From NCBI RefSeq assembly GCF_000710345.2, contig NZ_JHEL01000015.1, positions 620,001 to 684,000 on the forward strand: DNA of 64,000 nt, read 5' to 3'. Under the pieces are notes generated by a model. That model was not told the DNA's origin, ran no database searches, and worked only from the letters and a program-made list of their open reading frames with translations. This stretch comes from Curtobacterium sp. S6 (GTDB lineage Bacteria; Actinomycetota; Actinomycetes; Actinomycetales; Micrococcaceae). How positions within the stretch are numbered: position 1 is the stretch's first letter; each line of letters starts with the position of its first letter. Of the stretch, positions 17,924 to 26,323 are shown in pieces. Both the position numbers and the translations under genes were made by a program.

Positions 17924-19665
17924 CGTTGCGTCCCTTCCCCGGTCGCCCCGCGACGGCTCGCCTTCAGGTCGCGGCCGGCCGACAGTATGTGAGCCCGCGC
18001 GTCGGCGAGCTCCCGGAGGCCGTCTCCGCCGTCCGGCAGACGTTCCAGGAACGGTGCGGTCGCCTCCTCCAGAAGCCGATCGACCCTCTCCAGGAGGTCC
18101 GAGCGTGCGTGCTGGGCCATGCGCCGCACGGCGTCTTCCCCGAAGACCGCCTCGAGCAATTTCAGGCCCACCACGCCGGACCCGCTGGCGATACCGATCT
18201 CGATTCCGCTCAGGCCCCCGGTCGCCGAGAAGACGACGATCATCAGGACGACCGCGGCCGAGTTCAGACCCATCGAGAGGAATCTGGCGCGCTGCCTTTT
18301 CCCGGCACCCTCGCTCGACATCATGGACATGATGCCCTGTTGCCAGGCGCGGATCGCCGCCTGGACCCGATCCGAGAAGTCCGCCGGGAGCTGCCCGAGG
18401 TCCTCGCCCGCCGCCAGCCGACGCCCCGCGGGGTCCCGGTACCAGGCACGATGCGCGCGTTCGAGGGCGGCGGCCGTCTCTTCCACGATGACCCGGTAGA
18501 GCCCCGACTCGAGCTCGGATTCGATCCGCTGGGCACGCCGGGGATTCCCCCTGAGATAATTCCCGACCTTGTCGCGGACGCGGCCCACGCCGTGTTCGAG
18601 CCTCCGGAACCATTCGCCCGTGCCGACGAATTCCTGCCAGCGCGTGAGGACCTCGCCGCGAAGCAGCGCCCCATCGCTGAGGGATTCGAGCACGCGCTCC
18701 CGGGCCGCCGACCGGGCGGTCTCGACGTCGCCCTTCAGCTCATCCCGGACGTCGCGTTGCTCACGCAGGCTCTCCATGAGAGCGGCGAGGTCCACGTCCA
18801 GCGCGTCGACGGCGCCCCTGAGCGAGGAGGCGGCGATCTCGGCCCGCGCTTCGGCGTCGGCGCTCAAATCATCCAGCCAGGCGCGGATCGGGCCTACGGC
18901 CTCCGCGGGAAGCATGCCGTCTTCGTCGCGTGGCTGTTCGGGGACCGTCACGGTGAGCTGCGCCGACAGGCCCTGATCGCTCATGAGCCGGCGCAGGTCG
19001 GTCATGATTTCGGGCCCATGCCCGTCGGGAACCCTGTTCAAGACGACGGCCAGCGCGACCCTGCGCTCCGCGGCGCGCTCGAGAAGCACCCAGGGGACCG
19101 CGTCGGCGTACCGGTTGGCGGTCGTGACGAACAGCCACACGTCCGCGGCTTCGAGCAACTGTCGAGACAGCCGTCTGTTCTCGTCCGAGACGGAGTCGAT
19201 ATCCGGCGCGTCGATGAGCGCCAGGCCGCGGGGAACGGCGGAGCTCTCGCGGACCTCGAGGCTCTGGGGTCCGTCCGCGGGAAGCGGCGCACCACGGGTC
19301 ACACGCGGCAGATTCGGCAAGAGGCGTTCCGGACCCATCCACGGGGCGTCCTCGGGCCGGTACAACAGCACGGGCCGCCTGGTGGTCGGTCGGACGACCC
19401 CGGGAATCGTGGCCGTCTCGCGCATCAGGGAGTTGACCAGGGTGGACTTCCCCGCCCCGGTCGACCCGCCGACCACCATGGTCAGCGGCGATTCGAGGTG
19501 TCTGGCGCGCGGCAAAAAGTAGTCGCGCATCTGGGCCTGCATCCGCAGGCATAGGTTTCGTCCGGAGCCGGAGCTCTTGGTCTCCAGCGAGAGATCGACC
19601 CGGGAAAGAGCGCGCTCTAAACTTTCACAGGCCGTCAGAAGAGTGTGCTGCTCGGGAATGTCCAC
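17920..19665 (-). CDS. Dynamin-like GTPase, upstream member of a tandem pair
   Basis: The 581-residue protein has P-loop GSTGAGKS at residues 67-74, DAPDID as the G3 motif, and NRVPDG as a likely G4 motif. A long helical, charged region with LRGAVDALDVDLAALMESLR follows. A hydrophobic hairpin lies near the C-terminus (LNSAAVVLMIVVFSATGGL and IEIGIASGSGVVGLKLLEAVFG), then an amphipathic tail. The frame is open upstream into the tRNA-Glu gene, so the true start is later. GTG at 19665 is the first plausible one. No good ribosome-binding site was seen, so leaderless translation is possible. The overlapping partner gene and shared architecture suggest a hetero-oligomeric membrane-remodelling complex. 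Confidence 0.75.
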   Translation of the reverse strand: MDIPEQHTLLTACESLERALSRVDLSLETKSSGSGRNLCLRMQAQMRDYFLPRARHLESPLTMVVGGSTGAGKSTLVNSLMRETATIPGVVRPTTRRPVLLYRPEDAPWMGPERLLPNLPRVTRGAPLPADGPQSLEVRESSAVPRGLALIDAPDIDSVSDENRRLSRQLLEAADVWLFVTTANRYADAVPWVLLERAAERRVALAVVLNRVPDGHGPEIMTDLRRLMSDQGLSAQLTVTVPEQPRDEDGMLPAEAVGPIRAWLDDLSADAEARAEIAASSLRGAVDALDVDLAALMESLREQRDVRDELKGDVETARSAARERVLESLSDGALLRGEVLTRWQEFVGTGEWFRRLEHGVGRVRDKVGNYLRGNPRRAQRIESELESGLYRVIVEETAAALERAHRAWYRDPAGRRLAAGEDLGQLPADFSDRVQAAIRAWQQGIMSMMSSEGAGKRQRARFLSMGLNSAAVVLMIVVFSATGGLSGIEIGIASGSGVVGLKLLEAVFGEDAVRRMAQHARSDLLERVDRLLEEATAPFLERLPDGGDGLRELADARAHILSAGRDLKASRRGATGEGTQR

Positions 19666-19710
19666 GGTGCCATCTTGGCATATGCGGAACCGATCGACCC
19701 GGAATATACA

Positions 19711-19743
19711 AAAAAGCCCGGCACATGTGTGCCGGGCTTTTTT
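19711..19743. terminator. Terminator between the GTPase pair and tRNA-Glu
   Basis: The hairpin GCCCGGCACA-TG-TGTGCCGGGC (19716-19737) has an A-run on its left and a T-run on its right, so it has a U-tract in both directions. It ends leftward transcription from tRNA-Glu. Confidence 0.85.
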
Positions 19744-19749
19744 CGCCTG

Positions 19750-19822
19750 TGACCCCAACCGGATTCGAACCGGTGTTGCCGCCGTGAGAGGGCGGAGTAC
19801 TAGGCCGCTATACGATGGGGCC
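19750..19822 (-). tRNA. tRNA-Glu (anticodon CTC)
   Basis: A 73-base cloverleaf reads leftward. The acceptor GGCCCCA pairs with TGGGGTC, followed by discriminator A. The anticodon arm is CCGCC-CTCTCAC-GGCGG, giving CTC, and the T-arm carries GGTTCGAATCC. CCA is not encoded. A promoter and a terminator frame it. It is near gltX, whose product charges it. Confidence 0.95.
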
Positions 19823-19867
19823 GAAGATTTCCCGAAGAAATTTCTTTCTCTCAAGAAGACTCGATTT

Positions 19868-19896
19868 ATCTTACACACTCTCGTGCGTCTTTCCAA
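19868..19896 (-). promoter_or_regulatory. Promoter of tRNA-Glu
   Basis: Leftward -35 box TTGGAA (19891-19896) and -10 box TAAGAT (19868-19873) are separated by exactly 17 bases. The -10 ends 45 bases before the 5' end of the tRNA, leaving room for a short leader. The surrounding 120 bases are unusually AT-rich for this genome and hold no gene. Confidence 0.7.
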
Positions 19897-19945
19897 ATCG
19901 AGGATTGTTACTTACATCACTAAGAAAAGTGCTGGTCAGTAACCG

Positions 19946-20017
19946 CTGGGATACCAGGACTCGAACCTAGAACGACGGTACCAGAAACCGCTGTGTTGCC
20001 AATTACACCATATCCCA
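19946..20017 (-). tRNA. tRNA-Gln (anticodon CTG)
   Basis: The 72-base cloverleaf has acceptor TGGGATA/TATCCCA with discriminator G. The anticodon loop TTCTGGT gives CTG, and the T-arm is CTAGG-TTCGAGT-CCTGG. CCA is not encoded. Many actinobacteria lack glutaminyl-tRNA synthetase, so this tRNA is probably first charged with glutamate by GltX and then amidated by GatCAB. Confidence 0.94.
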
Positions 20018-20069
20018 CTGTGCTTTGATTTCAGGCCCGAAGGCTTTTTCATCGCCGCAACGAATAAAG

Positions 20070-20098
20070 ACTCTACCGCCCCAGTCCGTACGGTGCAA
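20070..20098 (-). promoter_or_regulatory. Promoter of tRNA-Gln
   Basis: Leftward -35 TTGCAC (20093-20098) and -10 TAGAGT (20070-20075) have a 17-base spacer. The -10 lies about 52 bases upstream of the mature tRNA 5' end. This nearly repeats the box sequences of the tRNA-Lys promoter (TTGCAC/TATAGT). Confidence 0.7.
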
Positions 20099-20162
20099 GC
20101 CGGGACGACGTGGGATAGGACACTCACAATTCACCATCGATTCGCCTCCGGCTCACCCACGC

Positions 20163-20207
20163 CCGCGGGGCGCGCCCCGCGGCCACCGAGCAGGCGGGCC
20201 GCGGGGC
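20163..20207 (-). terminator. GC-rich hairpin pair after gltX
   Basis: CCGCGGGG-CGCG-CCCCGCGG (20163-20182) is a perfect palindrome. One arm can instead pair with a second site, GCCCCGCGGCC (20174-20184) with GGCCGCGGGGC (20197-20207). There is no U-tract. The position 11-55 bases downstream of the gltX stop suggests termination or 3'-end protection. Confidence 0.45.
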
Positions 20208-20218
20208 AAGGGCTCGTG

Positions 20219-21739
20219 CTAGGCGTTCGGGCCGGCCAGGTCCTGACGGAGCGCCTCGATGCGCGCCAGCGAGGACTCTCGGCCCAGGATCTCCAGGGAC
20301 TCGAACAGGGGCGGCGAGATGCGCGCCCCCGAGACGGCGATGCGGACCGGACCGAAGGCCAGGCGCGGCTTGATCTCAAGCCCCTCCACGATCGCCTCGC
20401 GAAGGGCCTGCTCGATGGTCGCGGCGTCCCACGCCTGGACCCCCGCCAGCGCCTTCGCGGCCGCCGCCAAGACCTCTGGGGCCGATTCCTTGAGTTGCTT
20501 GCGAGCGTCGTCGGCGATCTCGATCTCCGCGTCGGCGCGGAACAGGAATCCGAGAAGGCCCGGGGCCTCCCCCAAGAGCTGCATCCGCTCCTGAACCAGC
20601 GGCGCCGCCTCGCGAAGGATCTCCTTCTCGCGTTCGCTGAGTTCATCGTCCACGATTCCCGCCTGCCGCAGGTACGGCAAGAGGCGCTGTTCGAAGTCCT
20701 TCGGGTCCAGCATGCGAATGTGCTGGCCGTTGATCGCTTCGGCCTTCTTGACGTCGAACCGGGCCGGGTTCGCCAAGACGTCGTGAACGTCGAAATTCTC
20801 CACGAGCTGATCGACCGTGAAGACGTCCTCGTCCGCGGAGAGCGACCAACCCAGCAGGGAGAGGTAGTTCAACAACCCCTCCTTGATAAAGCCGGAATCC
20901 CGGAGAAGGAACAGGTTCGATTCGGGGTCTCGCTTGGACAACTTCTTATTGCCCTGGCCCATCACGTACGGAAGATGCCCGAATTCCGGAATGAACTCCG
21001 CGACGCCGGTCTCGACGAGGGCCCGGTAGAGGGCAATCTGGCGCGGCGTCGACGAGAGCAGATCCTCCCCGCGCAACACGTGGGTGATGCCCATCAGGGC
21101 GTCGTCCACGGGATTGACCAGCGTGTACAGGGGCTTCCCGTTGGCGCGGACCACGACGAAGTCGGGAACCGACCCGGCCTTGAACGTGATGTCCCCGCGC
21201 ACCACGTCCTCAAACGTGATGTCCTCGTCGGGCATCCGCAGGCGCAACACCGGTTCGCGTCCCTCGGCCCGGTACGCGGCCTTTTGCTCGTCCGTCAGGT
21301 CGCGATCGTAATTGTCGTACCCGAGTTTGGGGTCTTCGCCCTTGGCCCGGTGCCGTTCCTCGACCTCGGCCGGCGTCGAGAAGTCCTCGTAGACGTAACC
21401 ACCCTCGACGAGTCGGGTGATGACGTCCTGGTAGATGTCCCCGCGCTCGGACTGGCGGTACGGCTCGTGGGGCCCGCCCACGCCGACGCCTTCGTCCCAC
21501 TCGATGCCGAGCCAGTGCAACGACTCGATGACCTGGTGGAAGGATTCCTCCGAGTCGCGCTGGGCGTCGGTGTCCTCGATGCGGAAAATGAGCTTGCCGC
21601 CGGTGTGGCGGGCGTAGGCCCAGTTGAACAGGGCCGTGCGGACCATGCCCACGTGGGGAGTCCCGGTCGGTGACGGGCAGAAACGTACTCGGACGGGACG
21701 GTCGTCGCTCACGGTGGGCTGGATGGCTTCGGTAGTCAT
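20219..21739 (-). CDS. gltX: Glutamyl-tRNA synthetase
   Basis: This class I synthetase charges tRNA-Glu, and probably tRNA-Gln in organisms using the amidation route. The 506-residue protein has [20 protein letters not shown] (HIGH-type motif as HVGM), [13 protein letters not shown], and KLSKRDPES as the KMSKS-type loop. Length is typical. Its start is ATG at 21739. The genes for both substrate tRNAs lie directly downstream on the same strand but have their own promoters. Confidence 0.96.
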   Translation of the reverse strand: MTTEAIQPTVSDDRPVRVRFCPSPTGTPHVGMVRTALFNWAYARHTGGKLIFRIEDTDAQRDSEESFHQVIESLHWLGIEWDEGVGVGGPHEPYRQSERGDIYQDVITRLVEGGYVYEDFSTPAEVEERHRAKGEDPKLGYDNYDRDLTDEQKAAYRAEGREPVLRLRMPDEDITFEDVVRGDITFKAGSVPDFVVVRANGKPLYTLVNPVDDALMGITHVLRGEDLLSSTPRQIALYRALVETGVAEFIPEFGHLPYVMGQGNKKLSKRDPESNLFLLRDSGFIKEGLLNYLSLLGWSLSADEDVFTVDQLVENFDVHDVLANPARFDVKKAEAINGQHIRMLDPKDFEQRLLPYLRQAGIVDDELSEREKEILREAAPLVQERMQLLGEAPGLLGFLFRADAEIEIADDARKQLKESAPEVLAAAAKALAGVQAWDAATIEQALREAIVEGLEIKPRLAFGPVRIAVSGARISPPLFESLEILGRESSLARIEALRQDLAGPNA

Positions 21740-21811
21740 GATTGTTGGCTACACATCTCTTTCGTCGTCGGTGGGCGCGGAGGGGTCGCCTCCGGCAGAT
21801 AGTCGGGAGGG

Positions 21812-22588
21812 TTAGGCGCGGCGCATCCGGTTGGTGAGGGACCCGATGCCTTGGATCTCGATCTCGACCTCTTGGCCGTCATCGACGATCCCGACCCCCG
21901 CGGGCGTCCCGGTGAGGATCACGTCGCCGGGCAACAGGGTGAAGGCGTCGGAGATCTGCGAGATCAACTCGGCCACGCCAAAGGTCATGTCCCGGGTCGT
22001 GCCGTCCTGTTTGAGATCGCCGTCGACCCACGACCGGATCGAGAGGTCCTCGGTGTCCAGATCGGTCTCGATCCAGGGCCCCAACGGGCAGGCCCCGTCA
22101 AAACCCTTGGCGCGGGTCCACTGCAGGTCGGTCCGCTGAAGATCGCGCGCGGTGAGATCGTTGCCGCAGGTGTATCCGAAGATGACCTCGGGCACGCGTT
22201 CCACCGGAACCGACTTACACATGCGTCCGATCACGACCGCCAGTTCGGCCTCGAAAGAGACCTCTTCGCTCGCGTCGGGAAGGGTCACGGGGTCGCCGGG
22301 ACCCACGACGGAGGTGTTCGGCTTGAGAAAGAACTGCGGCGACGTCGGGGCGTCGTTTCCCAGCTCGGCGGCGTGGTCGTTCCAGTTCCGGGCGACGGCG
22401 ACCACCTTGGACCGCGGGATGATGGGGGCGACGAGCCGGACATCGTCCATCGAATAGGTCTTGTCTACGGGATTGATGCCGGCGTAGAACGGGTCTCCGG
22501 CGAGCACGGTCAGGGTCTCCTGCCCTTCCTCGCCGTCCACTCGTCCGTAAAACAGCTGGTCCTCTGCGGTAAATCGAGCAATGCGCAT
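21812..22588 (-). CDS. Fumarylacetoacetate hydrolase-family protein
   Basis: The 258-residue protein has the FAH fold. The metal-binding acids lie in SFEAELAVVIG and GYTCGNDLTARDLQ, and the C-terminus has PGDVILTGTPAGVG. Family members hydrolyse C-C bonds or decarboxylate beta-keto acids, for example in aromatic degradation or as oxaloacetate decarboxylases. The substrate cannot be read from sequence. The N-terminal 60 residues form the usual small domain beginning MRIARFTAEDQLFYG. It is upstream of gltX with a 72-base gap and may share its transcript. Confidence 0.9.
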   Translation of the reverse strand: MRIARFTAEDQLFYGRVDGEEGQETLTVLAGDPFYAGINPVDKTYSMDDVRLVAPIIPRSKVVAVARNWNDHAAELGNDAPTSPQFFLKPNTSVVGPGDPVTLPDASEEVSFEAELAVVIGRMCKSVPVERVPEVIFGYTCGNDLTARDLQRTDLQWTRAKGFDGACPLGPWIETDLDTEDLSIRSWVDGDLKQDGTTRDMTFGVAELISQISDAFTLLPGDVILTGTPAGVGIVDDGQEVEIEIQGIGSLTNRMRRA

Positions 22589-22677
22589 GCCCCTAGGTTA
22601 GCGCGTGGGCGCCCATCGACGCCCGTCGGCCGCGAGGGTTACTCGCCGGACGGACGGGCGCCGGGCCACCGCGAGGC

Positions 22678-23775
22678 TCAGATGACCTGGGTCATCCACC
22701 CGAAGCGGTCCTCGACGCGACCGGTCTGGATTCCGGTCAGCTGGGTCCGCAACCACGTCGTGACCTCGCCATTGGTCTGCGAGGCGGCGGGGATTTCCCC
22801 GCCCTCATAGACCAAGCGACCCATGGGAGCGACCACGGCCGCGGTGCCGCACGCGAAGACCTCGGTGATCTCTCCGGAGGCGACGCCGTCGCGCCACTCG
22901 CCCACCGTGATGGTCCGCTCCTCGACCGCGTGGCCCCGGTCCCTGGCCAATTCGATGATGGACATGCGCGTCACGCCCTCGAGGATCGTGCCCGTCAGCG
23001 CGGGGGTCACGATGGAACCGTCGCTCAGGACGAAGAAGACGTTCATGCCGCCGAGCTCCTCGACCGCGTGGTCCCGGTTCTCGTCGGTGAACATGACCTG
23101 CTTGCACCCGTGGGCCTCGCCTTCCAGCTGCGGCACCAAGCTCGCGGCGTAGTTGCCGCCGCACTTGGCCGCCCCGGTTCCGCCGACACCGGCGCGGGCG
23201 TAGTCGCGCGACCACCAGATGTCGACCGGCTCCGGGCTTCCGAAGTAGTTGGCCGCCGGCGAAGCGATGACCTCGAACAGCGCCTCGCGGGACGGGCGCA
23301 CCCCCAGGAACTTCTCGGTCGCGATGATGAACGGGCGCAGATACAGCGAGGTGCCCTCCCCGTCCGGGATCCAGCGCGAATCTTGCCGCACCAGGGATTC
23401 CACGGCCTCGAGGAAAAGCTCCTCGGGCAACTCCGGCAACGCCAAGCGACGAGCCGAACGCCGGAGACGGCGAGCGTTGGCGTCGGGGCGGAAGAGCCAG
23501 ACCGAACCGTCCATGTGACGGTAGGCCTTGAGCCCCTCGAATACTTCCTGGCCGTAGTGGAAGACCGCCGTGGCGGGGTCCAGGGCCAGGGGACCATAAG
23601 GCTCGATGCGGGCGTTGGACCATTCCCCGTGCTGGGGATCCTCCCCCGCCCAATCGATCTTGGCGACGTAGTCGGTGGTGTACTCTCCGAATCCCGGTGC
23701 GGCCAGGACCTGAGAGAGTCGCTCCGAGCTCGCCGGGCTGGAGTTCTCGGTAAAGGTGAAGGATTGCGTGCTCAT
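22678..23775 (-). CDS. ilvE: Branched-chain amino acid aminotransferase
   Basis: IlvE catalyses the last step of isoleucine, valine and leucine synthesis with glutamate as amino donor. This fold-type IV PLP enzyme of 365 residues shows YGQEVFEGLKAYRH, FLRPF as LYLRPFIIAT, and the PLP lysine in GTGAAKCGGNYAAS. GGAGCACC precedes the ATG. It is 89 bases downstream of leuB and on the same strand, so both may be co-transcribed as a leucine/BCAA module. Confidence 0.96.
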   Translation of the reverse strand: MSTQSFTFTENSSPASSERLSQVLAAPGFGEYTTDYVAKIDWAGEDPQHGEWSNARIEPYGPLALDPATAVFHYGQEVFEGLKAYRHMDGSVWLFRPDANARRLRRSARRLALPELPEELFLEAVESLVRQDSRWIPDGEGTSLYLRPFIIATEKFLGVRPSREALFEVIASPAANYFGSPEPVDIWWSRDYARAGVGGTGAAKCGGNYAASLVPQLEGEAHGCKQVMFTDENRDHAVEELGGMNVFFVLSDGSIVTPALTGTILEGVTRMSIIELARDRGHAVEERTITVGEWRDGVASGEITEVFACGTAAVVAPMGRLVYEGGEIPAASQTNGEVTTWLRTQLTGIQTGRVEDRFGWMTQVI

Positions 23776-23864
23776 GAGGGGTGCTCCGTTTCGGCGATGA
23801 TGAGGTGATGAGGCTGTTCGGTCCCGTCGCGACGCTGCGTCGACACCGCGGTGTTTCTTCTGGT

Positions 23865-24932
23865 TCAGGCCAGCCGCTCGAGAATCGCCGCGCCAACCTC
23901 TCGCGTGGAACGACGAGCCGATCCGTTGGCTTCCATGTCAGCCTCGACCGCACTCTCGATCGTACTCGCCGCGGCCTCGTGGCCAAGATGACGCAACAAG
24001 AGCGCACCGGCCAGGATGGCCGCCCGCGGGTCGGCGATCCCCTGTCCGGCGATGTCGGGGGCAGATCCGTGGACCGGCTCGAACATCGACGGGGCCGTGC
24101 GGGCCGCATTGATATTTCCGCACGCGGCGTACCCGATGCCACCGGAGATCGCGCCGGCTTGGTCCGTGAGAATATCGCCGAAGAGATTGTCGGTGACGAT
24201 CACGTCGAAACGCGACGGTTCACAGGTCATGTAGATCGTGGCCGCGTCGACGTGGATGTAATCCGTGCTGACCTGGGGGTACTCCTGGGCGACCCGGTCG
24301 AAGACCCGGCGATAAAGCCCACCCGCGTGCACCAGGACATTGTGCTTGTGGACCAGGGTCAGGTGCTTCCGGCGCCGGGAGGCCGCGAGCTCGAAGGCAT
24401 ACCGCACCAACCGCTCCACACCGTGGGCCGTGTTGAGGGAAACCTCCGTGGCGATCTCCTGCGGGGTATCGCGGCGGATCGTTCCGCCGTTGCCGACGTA
24501 CGGGCCCTCGGTCCCCTCGCGGACCACGACGAAATCGATATCCCCGGGATTCGACAGCGGCGAGACCGCGCCGGGGTAGAGACGTGAGGGACGCAGGTTG
24601 ATGAAGTGGTCGAAGGCGAAACGGAGCTTCAGCAGGATTTCGCGCTCGATGAGACCGGAGGGAACCTCGGCCGACCGCGGGTCGGCCCCGACGGCGCCGA
24701 AGAGGATCGCCTCGTGCCGACGCAACGCATCGAGGGTTTCCTCCGTCAGGGTCTCCCCCGTCTTGAGCCACGCCTCCGCGCCGAGTTCATAGGGGGTCGC
24801 CTCGACGCCGATCCCCTGTCCCCGCGCCGCCTCCGTCACGACGTTCAAGGCCTGTTCGGTCACTTCGGGGCCGATCCCGTCTCCGGGAATCACGGCAAGG
24901 TCGATGGTTCTGCTGTCGGTGGTCTCACTCAT
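23865..24932 (-). CDS. leuB: 3-isopropylmalate dehydrogenase
   Basis: LeuB oxidatively decarboxylates 3-isopropylmalate to 2-ketoisocaproate with NAD. The 355-residue protein begins with [15 protein letters not shown]. It has the substrate-binding [19 protein letters not shown], the metal-binding [17 protein letters not shown] and the NAD-binding [12 protein letters not shown]. The ATG at 24932 fits the family N-terminus; an upstream start at 24992 would run across an 11-base inverted repeat. The upstream space contains that repeat, which may be an operator. Confidence 0.96.
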   Translation of the reverse strand: MSETTDSRTIDLAVIPGDGIGPEVTEQALNVVTEAARGQGIGVEATPYELGAEAWLKTGETLTEETLDALRRHEAILFGAVGADPRSAEVPSGLIEREILLKLRFAFDHFINLRPSRLYPGAVSPLSNPGDIDFVVVREGTEGPYVGNGGTIRRDTPQEIATEVSLNTAHGVERLVRYAFELAASRRRKHLTLVHKHNVLVHAGGLYRRVFDRVAQEYPQVSTDYIHVDAATIYMTCEPSRFDVIVTDNLFGDILTDQAGAISGGIGYAACGNINAARTAPSMFEPVHGSAPDIAGQGIADPRAAILAGALLLRHLGHEAAASTIESAVEADMEANGSARRSTREVGAAILERLA

Positions 24933-24963
24933 AGAGTCAAGGTAGCGCTCCCCCGGGACGGAT

Positions 24964-24998
24964 GACCACATGGTAGGACGGCTTCTCACCATGTGGTC
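24964..24998. repeat. 11-bp perfect inverted repeat upstream of leuB
   Basis: GACCACATGGT (24964-24974) and its exact complement (24988-24998) are separated by 13 bases. The repeat sits 32-66 bases before the leuB ATG and 17 bases after the stop of the upstream membrane protein gene. No U-tract follows in either direction. It could be a leuB operator or a leader hairpin, or less likely a terminator of the satD-like operon. Confidence 0.6.
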
Positions 24999-25014
24999 TC
25001 GGCCCCCGGGCGCC

Positions 25015-25614
25015 TCAGCCGCCCCGGATCAGCAGGATCGAGACGCCGGCCCAGGCGGCCGCCCACAGGAACGAGGCAAAGGTTCCCAAGATGAACCTCT
25101 CGACGGCGTCGGACCTCTTCAACTCCGTGAAGCGCCCCAGGGCCTTGATCGCGGCGAGCACGGTGAGACCGGTGGGCCAGCCCACCAGAATGGTCACCAC
25201 CACGCCCACGCGTTCCAGCACACCGATCCAGAGCCCACCGTGCAGCGACGACGTGCGCTCCGGATCCTCGATATCCCCGAGCCGACCGGCGTGATCCGAC
25301 CGATCGGCCGACGCCTGGCGGTAGCGTTGGTCGCTCCTCATGGACAGTTCCAGAATCGCGGCCGTCACGGGCGAACCCGTCAGCGCCGCGGCGGCGGTGG
25401 CGAGCACGGGCACGAGCACGGCAACGACCGGCGAGGCCGAGCCGTTCCCCACGGCGTCGTTGACGGCCGCGAGGACCCCTGCCGCCGCCAAGAGCGCGAC
25501 GAAAGTCGCCGCCCAATATTGCCGAGACCTCACGGACACGGCGGGAACGCGAAAACAACTCGCCGCCCCCGCGAGTGCCGAGACGGTCATGAGGATCAGG
25601 ATCGCGATGTCCAT
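25015..25614 (-). CDS. Small multi-pass membrane protein paired with the SatD-like gene
   Basis: No function is recognised. The 199-residue protein has about four hydrophobic segments: residues 1-17 ([16 protein letters not shown]), about 33-52, about 62-85 and two near the C-terminus ([20 protein letters not shown] and [19 protein letters not shown]). The C-terminal third, with [15 protein letters not shown] and [10 protein letters not shown], resembles the C-terminal part of DUF3307-type proteins often found beside satD. The conserved DUF3307 N-terminal part is not evident. It starts four bases after the stop of the SatD-like gene, so the pair is an operon. Confidence 0.65.
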   Translation of the reverse strand: MDIAILILMTVSALAGAASCFRVPAVSVRSRQYWAATFVALLAAAGVLAAVNDAVGNGSASPVVAVLVPVLATAAAALTGSPVTAAILELSMRSDQRYRQASADRSDHAGRLGDIEDPERTSSLHGGLWIGVLERVGVVVTILVGWPTGLTVLAAIKALGRFTELKRSDAVERFILGTFASFLWAAAWAGVSILLIRGG

Positions 25615-25618
25615 GGGA

Positions 25619-26224
25619 TTACCCCTCTTCCTCGGGGGCCTGGGCCCGGTCCAGCACATCCGCCCAGCGGATCGCTTCGGTCTTGAGGTCTTCGAGCTCA
25701 CGGTACATTCCCGAGGCCAGCCGGTCCGAGACCGCTTGCTGGCTGATGCCGAGTTGCTCGGCGATGCGGGCTTGGGTCCCTCCACGCAGGGCGAGGTCGT
25801 AGGCCTCGCGCGTGGTGTCCCTCTGCTTGGCGCGCAGGGCGGCGATGACGCGGAGCGCCGCCTGGATGCCCGCGCCGGTGGGCGCGTCGGCGACGAAACC
25901 CACGTGATGCGCGCCGGGCTTCTTCGCCGCCTCGACCGCGGCCCGAGCATTCACGTAAGCCGTTCCCCGGCCCTCCCTCGCGTGGGACGGCAAGGGCCCC
26001 TCGACGATCCCCTGCCCGATACCGCAGTGCCACCGTCCCGTCTCCACGAGCCCCAGGGCACACAGCAGGGCCGGGCGCGCCTCGGCAAAAAGCGCTTGGG
26101 CCTCGTCCCCGGCCGTGCGTTCGAAGGCCAGGACGGCATCTTCCGCCCCGTCCGCTTCCCGAAGGCTCGGCACGGCATCGCGCGAGGCCCGAGAGCCGAT
26201 CTGATCCACGGTGAGCACGAACAT
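25619..26224 (-). CDS. SatD-like protein with C-terminal helix-turn-helix
   Basis: The 201-residue protein starts MFVLTVDQIGSR, the SatD-family opening. It has a middle domain with GIGQGIVEGPLPSHAREGRG, and ends in a clear HTH at residues 151-169, QARIAEQLGISQQAVSDRL. SatD was named from acid-tolerance work in Streptococcus, but its mechanism is unknown. The HTH suggests DNA binding, perhaps coupled to a sensing domain. GGGAGG lies nine bases before the ATG. Upstream lies a large double dyad that could be its own operator. The partner is the membrane protein gene four bases downstream. Confidence 0.72.
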   Translation of the reverse strand: MFVLTVDQIGSRASRDAVPSLREADGAEDAVLAFERTAGDEAQALFAEARPALLCALGLVETGRWHCGIGQGIVEGPLPSHAREGRGTAYVNARAAVEAAKKPGAHHVGFVADAPTGAGIQAALRVIAALRAKQRDTTREAYDLALRGGTQARIAEQLGISQQAVSDRLASGMYRELEDLKTEAIRWADVLDRAQAPEEEG

Positions 26225-26255
26225 ACGACGATCCTCCCACGAGGTGCCGGCTCAA

Positions 26256-26301
26256 ACAAGGTTTAAACCCAGTTATTCGCATAACCGGGTTTAAACCTTG
26301 T
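26256..26301. promoter_or_regulatory. Long interrupted palindrome upstream of the SatD-like gene (candidate operator)
   Basis: ACAAGGTTTAAACCC (26256-26270) and its exact complement (26287-26301) flank an inner repeat GTTAT-TCGC-ATAAC. Together they make a near-continuous 21-pair dyad with one mismatch. Each outer arm contains the self-complementary decamer GGTTTAAACC, at 26260-26269 and 26288-26297, with centres 28 bases apart. It ends 32 bases before the SatD-like ATG and lies 22 bases beyond the metG stop. A role as a metG terminator is possible, but there is no U-tract, and the AT core in a GC-rich genome fits a protein-binding site better. Confidence 0.6.
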
Positions 26302-26323
26302 GTGTTGGACTACCGGGCTCGGC

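Noticed and set aside
26256-26301. The long palindrome as an integration or transposon end.
   Set aside because: There is no transposase, target duplication or second copy in the window; the position before an HTH gene suggests an operator.
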